This document shows, one piece after another, positions 58,201 through 64,000 of a DNA stretch of 64,000 nt. The DNA comes from Hsuehochloa calcarea (lineage: Eukaryota; Streptophyta; Magnoliopsida; Poales; Poaceae). Each line of letters starts with the position of its first letter. The stretch's first letter is position 1. Position numbers and translations under genes: made by a program. Below the pieces are notes generated by a model that worked only from the letters and a program-made list of their open reading frames with translations, did not search any database and was not told the DNA's origin. The stretch is taken from contig CM070604.1 of the NCBI GenBank assembly GCA_036346395.1, positions 35,739,662 through 35,803,661 on the forward strand. The letters run 5' to 3'.

Positions 58201-58654
58201 GAACCGTGCCTCCCGAAAGTCATCCATCCATCGCTACCCGGCATCTCCATCAAAAGCCTCGGCGTGGTCTCACCACCTCCTCTCTAATCGATCGGCTTCA
58301 CCATGGTGGATCCAACGGTATAGTTTGGCGTGAATCCATACTTGCAAAGATCTTCCCCACGTTCTTCCTATTCTTTCTTACGGTTGTCACATTTGTTTGC
58401 GGGACACGGCATCCGACTCGACCCTCTAGCGGCCTCGCCAAATGAATGCTCCAAGAAAGCATTAGTCTTAGTCATCCATTCAGGGTCATACTTGCGTGGC
58501 TCGTGTACATCCAATCACGGTTCTCCATCCTCCGCATATACATATGTAGCGAGTAATATAACCAAAGAATTGCATCCGCGGCGTTCCTACCATCTAATAG
58601 GTGAGGATAGGTCCTAATCCCACTTCGTGGATGCGTAGATGAGGTCGATTTCAA
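55212..58654 (-). pseudogene. CACTA TNP2-like transposase
   Basis: This is the catalytic transposase of CACTA elements. In order on the minus strand: N-terminal transposase-associated domain (MENRDWMYTSHAS near 58525); NGCALFRKDHEKATHCPKCK near 57920; and the DAWTHFDGIH block near 57640 with ATDGFNPYGLFGGPHTCWPV near 57590. Then GLFMEPLIDELILAWEKG near 57430, STYDRATKKNFTMHVWYHYS near 57360, and the DUF4218 region with LCAKELSRDVIDDLEKVA near 56535 and LHLPTRHEW near 56410. The DUF4216-like part has KVKSFTAYDVNGYRFHTRNY near 55710, and the C-terminal end has VPNDEDYNFDP and EGLEGRFDIDMFC near 55310-55215. Many small frameshifts separate these blocks. Length without gaps fits a full-length gene. 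Confidence 0.88.
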
Positions 58655-59150
58655 TGCTCGCTCCTATCAGAGACAATTTGGCGGCACCTCCCATTGTTCT
58701 CCGATACACGTCCCGCAAGGGAGTGTGTATCCGGAGAACAACAGGAGGTGATGCTTGAAAGTCCGCTCGGACCAGCGAACCATGGAAACTAACCTCATCT
58801 ACGCATCCGCTGGCTATCCAAATATGGGACAATCCGAAGAGATACGATCGCAGATATGCAAATATCGCATACCTCCGACCGTATCTCTTTCGAGCGGAGA
58901 CGCCTAAGCGGGCTACGTGACCATATAAAACATGCATGCAAAGGAGGAGGGGTTATACCTAGGGTGGCGGTGGAGTCGGGCTAGCGGGCGATGGCGTGTC
59001 GGTGCGATGGCGAGCGATGCGGTGCGAGCGGACCCGGCGGCGGATTTAAGAAGGCGATCGAGGTCGCTGAGTCCCTCCCACGGGTCCTCCTACATAAAAG
59101 GCAATAGGTTAGGCAAACATTATATAAATAACAATAATGAACATTAACAA
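58655..59150 (-). other. CACTA 5' leader region
   Basis: This GC-rich stretch is upstream of the TNP2 start. It contains a locally inverted pair (cgatacacgtcccgcaaggg, and cttgcgggacgtgtatcg on the other strand, around 58710) and a repeated catctacgcatcc segment (58626-58640 on the minus strand and 58795-58808 on the plus strand). No supportable coding sequence. Confidence 0.45.
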
Positions 59151-60650
59151 GGAGCATCATTACTATTTCTTACTATTTCTTAATCATCAATATGTTGTTT
59201 CATATCCCTTGCAACAAAGAAACATTATATAACAGGACGAAGCGATCAACACAATCATATATATAGATAGCAATGACTAGGAAAGCAACTCGTAATTAAA
59301 TTGACATCCGATCACGATTGATCATCTTAGTTGTGATCGCAACATTTATATCTATCGAGTACAAAAATAGGTCAATATCTAGACCGACTCACAACAAATA
59401 CTATCGTGCGAATTGATCCCTAAAAAAGCGATCGATATAACATGCTTGCTATGTATTAAAAAAGCGGCAATGGTCGCTCACAATTTTAAAATTTTAATTA
59501 AGCTTAACATCACCAATAGATAGCACGATACTTGGATAACCAATCAATTAATCGTCCACCCACGGTTTTGAAAATCAGTTTGGTATTTTTTTAATTTAGT
59601 AGAAATTTTCAAATCAAAATTTGAATTTTTGAAGTTAAGGCGAAAAAACTAAAAATAGTGCGATTTGAGGTTTGGATCCAAGACATCCCTCTTCTAGGCT
59701 AAGAATGATACCACTAGGATACATGCACACATGTGTTTAGATATGATTTCAAATTTCTTTATATTAGATAAAATTTATCTAAAACCGAATGATTAGTACT
59801 ACGTCGAGTGATGCCTCTTAGGCATCTCAACAGATTCTCACATTACGATGGACATCAAATATATATCGATCAAGATTTTTAAGCCCGTCGCCATGGTGTA
59901 CCCAAAGAAAATATCCTCCCGGGCTCCCGATTAGCAAAGATACTTGGCCTTTACAGTAGTAGAAGGCTTTGCCTCGGCAGAAATTCTACTATTTACTTGG
60001 TTAATCACAAACAAATCGAGAGCTTAATGTCTTAATATATAGCAAGTAGATATGGACAAAAACAAAGCTCATGTGTTGCCGTCTCACTTTCATCACAAGC
60101 TAAGCTAGCTTCTTTGTCTAATTAATCTCGATGTCGGCTCAGATAAAGCCATGTTCCATTGTCTCGTAAGATCCAATGAGACTCATGCATTCATTTTGAA
60201 ATTTACTTTCTCCAAATAGTTTTGGCATCCATGATCTGTTGGGTAACTTGGTACAATATTGTATATTGTATATTTACCTCAATGCGTACTTGTAATATCT
60301 GAGTTTACATAACAAGTATTGCACATATATTCATATGATGGGTTGATCGGTTTACAACCTAGCTAGATGTCTTGTACATCAAAGAAAAACTAATGTGGAG
60401 AACATAGGTTGATGGAAAGAAATCAAGTAGTATTACATGACAACTGACAATAACATGATAGAGAATAAATTAATACTCGTGGCTAGTACTTCAATTATGA
60501 AACATAGCTAGCCAGCTAGTATATGTATATAGATGCACAAACTAGCAGGACCCTTACCCTTTAGGAAGTAAAGAAAGTCAATAAGGCTAATACACATTGG
60601 GGTACAAACTGTGAAAGAACACACATAACAATTTGATGGTGGATCAAGCG
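59151..60650. other. AT-rich stretch without recognised genes
   Basis: Nothing coding is seen on either strand. A segment at 59941-59990 contains ctttacagtagtag and ggctttgcctcggcag, faintly like the CACTA terminus and subterminal repeat. Confidence 0.45.
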
Positions 60651-60897
60651 GGAATGTAACAGAATCTTACAATGGACCAAAGATACTTTCTTGCAAGGTT
60701 CAGCTTCGATACATCTATTCTGAATTTCCCAACCCTCCCAGTGCAAAAATAATTCAGCTGCACCCGCTCCTACAGATTGCTAGTGATGCGGACATCCTTA
60801 GCTATGTTGTTTCATATAATATTTTCAATTCACTAAATACCTCAGAACAACATGAGCTTGCTAAGAGAGTTGAAAAACAAGAGAAGCTTATCCAACG
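60651..60897 (+). CDS. Unidentified host-gene-like exon
   Basis: An open stretch reads GNVTESYNGPKILSCKVQLR, then YIYSEFPNPPSAKIIQLHPL, then LQIASDADILSYVVSYNIFN, and ends VEKQEKLIQR at a donor-like CG^GTGAAT (60897/60898). An acceptor-like atcaag precedes it near 60650, and an in-frame TAA lies just upstream. Composition is protein-like and not repeat-like. I do not recognise the family. It could be an exon of a nearby gene or a fragment carried by a transposon. Confidence 0.3.
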
Positions 60898-60984
60898 GTG
60901 AATCTGCTTCACTTTGAATTTCCTTTTAAATTAGTTGAGAATTTCATACTACCTAAAACTAGTATTTTGCTTATGCTCAGATTG

Positions 60985-61799
60985 GAAGATTCAATAATGA
61001 ACGGAGATGAAGGATATGAGGCTGTTCTTGAAGAAAGGCCGTCACAATGGAGGAGAAGCTCGTGGGAGACAAGCAAGGGGAGAGAAGCCCAAGAATCCAA
61101 GTCAAATTCGAAACTTCCACAAGCCCAACCAAATTCAAATTCGGAATCAACTCATAATTCAATTCGGATTCGGAATCAGCCTCAAATTCGGATTCGGAAT
61201 CAGCAGGACAGTCCGGATTAAAACGGCCATAACTTTTACAAACGGAGTCCGATTCGAGTGTTGTTGGGCTTGTTGGAAAGCTAACTTCAAGCCCGATCCA
61301 ACGGATCCTCCCTCACTCCGAAATTCCTTCTGGATCAAAAGATATGATCGAATCAATGTGACGGTTGTAAAATTAGAGTTTCCTTTTCTGTTTTGGAATG
61401 TGTCGGAATTGGAGTAGGACTCCAAATCCGAATTAGAATTGGAGTAGGGCCTCTTGGCCAGCCATGAGGAGGAGTAGGAGCACTATATATAGAGGGGTAG
61501 ACCCCCATTGTAACCTCAGACCACGTTTAATATATTTTCAAAGCTTTTGCTTGATTCTCTGTTGTGCTTATAGCCAAAGCAGAGGGAATTGGGCATTGAG
61601 AACAAGGGTCGTTCTTGCTTTTCCGTTGGGAATTGAGGTTCGACGATCTTCGCTTGTGGTCGTGAGGATCCAATCAAGTGTGTGTTTGGGCGAATTTCCA
61701 TAGAGTTGCAAGTCCGTGCATTGGCGCGGGGATCGGTAGTGGTTCGTCGAGTACACAAGTTATCGAGAGGTTCTACGTCGAGAAGATCGGGCACCCGCA
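60985..61799 (+). repeat. 5' LTR of a Ty3/gypsy element (start uncertain)
   Basis: The AT/purine-rich sequence has aattcggattcggaatc repeats near 61137-61200, a TATATATA box at 61484-61491 followed by a pyrimidine/purine leader, and the primer-binding site just after its end. The first base is not fixed because no second LTR is in the window. Confidence 0.6.
61484..61491 (+). promoter_or_regulatory. TATA box in the gypsy LTR
   Basis: tatatata in cactatatatagagggg, about 320 bases before the primer-binding site. Confidence 0.65.
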
Positions 61800-61803
61800 T
61801 CGG

Positions 61804-61814
61804 TGGTATCGAGC
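61804..61814 (+). other. Primer-binding site of the gypsy element (variant)
   Basis: TGGTATCGAGC, the same one-base-short version of the initiator tRNA-Met site as in Sirevirus B. Confidence 0.65.
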
Positions 61815-62871
61815 TCAGTTGACTCGGTAGGATCTTTATCCGATTATCATTTTTTCCTATACACGAAAAAGCTATACAAAAAAATTCTTTCAAATTGTAG
61901 TATTTAATTTGTTATTCTACTGAGTGTTGTTAAGTTTTTGTCCATTAGAATCAAGTTTAGTTTGCTGATCTTGAATTCTTTTGCGTTGCTTTTATTTGAG
62001 GCTAGTTTGATTTTTTTGTCGAGTTTATAAAAAAAAACAACAAAAAAAAAGTGAGTAACCAATTTATCCTTTGTGAACCTTTCAATCCTTTGCGAATACT
62101 TTGAACCTATTTGAGACTAGCTAAATCGTTGCTTAGGGCTGCATATTAATATTTGTATTCTTGCAATTGTTCAAAGATCAAAAGTTGGGAAAGAATTTTT
62201 GCTCATTTTTGGTTGAACAAGAATTTTGGCAATAGTTCAAAAAAAAAGGAAGGAAAAAGAGAAGAGAAAAAAAAGAAAGAAGAGAAAAAGAAAAGAGAAA
62301 AGAGAAAAGGAAAAAGAAAGTGCAAAGCCGAACCATAAAAGTTGAGCGAAAATCCCCACTCATTCTTGATTCAATTGTGAGAATATCAATATTTTTTGCA
62401 ATCTTGTGCCCTAGTTTCATTATTTGCAACTAGCTAGCGTCTTTCTATAACTTGTGCAATACGAGCTATTTTGTTCTTCACTTATATCTTACATAGCTCA
62501 TTCCTTGATTGCACTAAAGTTCCAATATCTTTGCGTGTGAGTTGTTTTGATTTTCATTTATATCTTTGTGATCGGCAACTAGGCATTGAATTCTAGTTTG
62601 GATATTTACTTAGCCTTACAATACCTAGAATTTTCAAATTAAGTAGGTATCCATACCAAGCTCCACAAAACACCCGTTGTCGTGCTTTGACTTGCTCTTG
62701 AAATTCGCTCACACATCACCTTGTGGTTCCTGCTGCCCTGAAGTGTAAGTATTGTTGATCTTAATTCCTTTCGGAACGGTAAAGAAACTTCACCTCGTTA
62801 GGATTGTGAGTTGAGTGACCTCTACATATACACATACACCTACATACATATTCTTTGATTTGCAGCTAACA
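61815..62871 (+). other. Leader of the gypsy element
   Basis: This 1.06-kb AT-rich untranslated stretch has a purine-only run of nearly 100 bases (about 62240-62328). No reading frame is convincing. Confidence 0.6.
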
Positions 62872-63273
62872 ATGGCAGATGTTGAGTATACGTATCTTCC
62901 CTTCTATGGTAGTAATGATCCAGAGGAGTATCTTGAGTGGGTACAAGACATGGAGTTCGAGCTTGAATCCCATAAGTTCGAATCAGAAGCCAAGGAAGTG
63001 AGAGTGGCCACTTTGTTTTTTACGGACTATGCCTCTAGTTGGTGGAAACAACTAGGTGGAAAACGATTCATTACATCTTGGGTCTGTTTAAAAAGCATCA
63101 TGAGAAGAGAATTTGTTCCATACTATTATGAGCGGGCACTACTACGACACGTGGAGAGCATTAAACAAGGATGCAAAGTTGTCAAAGATTACTATATTGA
63201 GTTGAATCATGCAATGCGCCGTGCCAATATCACTAGTCCATATCAAGAAAAGACATACTTCAAAGCAGCTTGA
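62872..63273 (+). pseudogene. gag: Ty3/gypsy gag, N-terminal part
   Basis: From the ATG at 62872: MADVEYTYLPFYGSNDPEEY, LEWVQDMEFELESHKF, EVRVATLFFTDYASSWWKQL, then MRREFVPYYYERALLRHVES and the end of the capsid domain. This is the Retrotrans_gag (PF03732) pattern, with its DYA-x-WW and FVP-x-YY motifs. The frame stops at 63271 (TGA) after 133 residues, before the usual GLN-type end of the domain. Similar sequence continues past the stop (SFFALQDEYFRSPQDLVKFA), so the stop is probably a mutation. Confidence 0.82.
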
Positions 63274-63475
63274 ATTATCGGATCGTTCTTTGCACTTCAA
63301 GATGAATATTTTCGTAGTCCGCAAGATCTTGTGAAATTTGCTATGAAGGCGTAAAAGAGACTTAAACACATTCAAGCACATCAATTAAATCTGCCCGACT
63401 CTTTAGTTCTAATTCATCCACCGTGTGTCACTTGAGAAGAAGATCGAGCATGTGAATTTTTCTTCGACCGAGGTG

Positions 63476-64000
63476 ATGAGTAGTCTTTGCCCGTCACAAC
63501 CCGCAACACGTGAGGAGGTCGTGGTTGGTGGTAGTTGTGCCATTGTTGGCCCACAGTCTTACAAGGATGAGATGTATCAAAACCTATGTGAGAATGAGAG
63601 CCACATAGCCAAATTGAGTGAGAGTGATAAAAAGAGTGAGCTGTGTGATTCCACCATACGCGAGATTGAGAGCATCCCAATTGAGAGTGTGAGAGATACA
63701 CCAAAAGAAAGAGAGATAGATGATAGGACAAGTAAGATTATTTTTGAACCTAACAACTTACCCTCTATTTCTAGTGTTGTATCCCACATTCTGCAGGTGG
63801 ACCAAGCAAATAAGGAGTTGGAGATTCAAGAGCCCTCACCATTGGAAGAGAAAGATAAAGAGCTAACCATAGATGGAGAGGAATACCAAGATCAAGGTAA
63901 CACTATTTGTACTGAATTGGTCGTTTATGAAAACAAGGTGCGTAAAACTGAGAACTCCATTATTCATTTGATGATTCCACGTTCTAAATTTGATATGCTT
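63476..64000 (+). CDS. Open frame after gypsy gag, runs off the window
   Basis: The frame is open from 63413 (after a TAA) to the last base. The first Met is at 63476 (MSSLCPSQPATREEVVVGGS), followed by a strongly hydrophilic, Glu/Ser/Asp/Ile-rich stretch (IREIESIPIESVRDTPKERE) and KELTIDGEEYQDQGNTICTE. There is no zinc knuckle or protease motif yet. By position it is the gag-pol spacer of the gypsy element, but I recognise no domain. The 175 codons without a stop contrast with the broken gag just before. Confidence 0.5.
   Translation, partial: MSSLCPSQPATREEVVVGGSCAIVGPQSYKDEMYQNLCENESHIAKLSESDKKSELCDSTIREIESIPIESVRDTPKEREIDDRTSKIIFEPNNLPSISSVVSHILQVDQANKELEIQEPSPLEEKDKELTIDGEEYQDQGNTICTELVVYENKVRKTENSIIHLMIPRSKFDML

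Larger units (their letters stand above)
51729..59150 (-). mobile_element. CACTA (En/Spm) element, right end uncertain
   Basis: The left terminus reads CACTACTGCAGACGGGCTC at 51729 and is followed by dense subterminal repeats. TNPA-like (53069-54930) and TNP2-like (55212-58654) genes on the minus strand follow, so the 5' end of the element lies to the right. No matching right CACTA terminus was found up to 60000; a degenerate candidate lies near 59950. The possible 3-bp target copy on the left is aca (51726-51728). Confidence 0.85.

Noticed and set aside
1..64000. tRNA, rRNA, CRISPR arrays, bacterial operons or toxin genes
   Set aside because: None were recognised by eye. A covariance-model search for tRNAs and small RNAs would be needed to exclude short RNA genes.

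Overview
The window is nuclear DNA of a flowering plant, almost certainly a grass. The base composition is mixed, I see no operons or bacterial genes, and nearly everything recognisable is a plant transposable element: Ty1/copia elements including Sireviruses, Ty3/gypsy, Mutator-like (MULE), CACTA (En/Spm) and hAT. The CACTA subterminal repeat built on ctttgccgagtgc is of a kind I associate with panicoid grasses, which is inference. The only host gene I can name is a broken gene for protein phosphatase 4 regulatory subunit 2 (PPP4R2) on the minus strand.

Left nest (1-22317): a short-LTR Ty1/copia element (Cop1) carries Sirevirus A in its 3' LTR (4147-22211, duplicated target TAAAC). Sirevirus A carries Sirevirus B inside its gag gene (6665-17665, duplicated target TAAAT). 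B has two LTRs, a primer-binding site and all pol domains but many frameshifts. A has lost its primer-binding site and everything from protease to the end of reverse transcriptase.

Gene region and right nest (22318-39130): two short coding exons of PPP4R2 lie at 24411-24677. Its probable first coding exon is split between 26239-26323 and 39061-39130 by a 12.7-kb minus-strand Ty1/copia element (Cop2, 26324-39060). The 3' LTR of Cop2 holds a 1.17-kb hAT-like element. Its 5' LTR holds a solo Sirevirus LTR (33799-38917, target ATGTG), which in turn holds a 3.28-kb solo LTR of another family (34354-37629, target ATGAT).

MULE region (about 40388-49306): inverted repeats of about 200 bp enclose a decayed MULE transposase gene on the plus strand, a GRF-type zinc-finger gene and an unidentified spliced gene on the minus strand, two tandem-repeat blocks, a Sirevirus-type LTR and a second LTR-like fragment.

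CACTA region (51729 to about 59150): it opens with a CACTA terminus and dense subterminal repeats, then TNPA-like and TNP2-like genes on the minus strand; the right terminus is not clear. The window ends with an unidentified exon-like stretch (60651-60897) and the 5' part of a Ty3/gypsy element (LTR, primer site, leader, gag, and an open frame that runs off the edge).

A recurring oddity is that homologous copies differ by loss of one base at CHG sites (CAG, CTG or CCG becoming CG) and in homopolymers. This suggests that part of the apparent decay may be consensus error at methylated cytosines.
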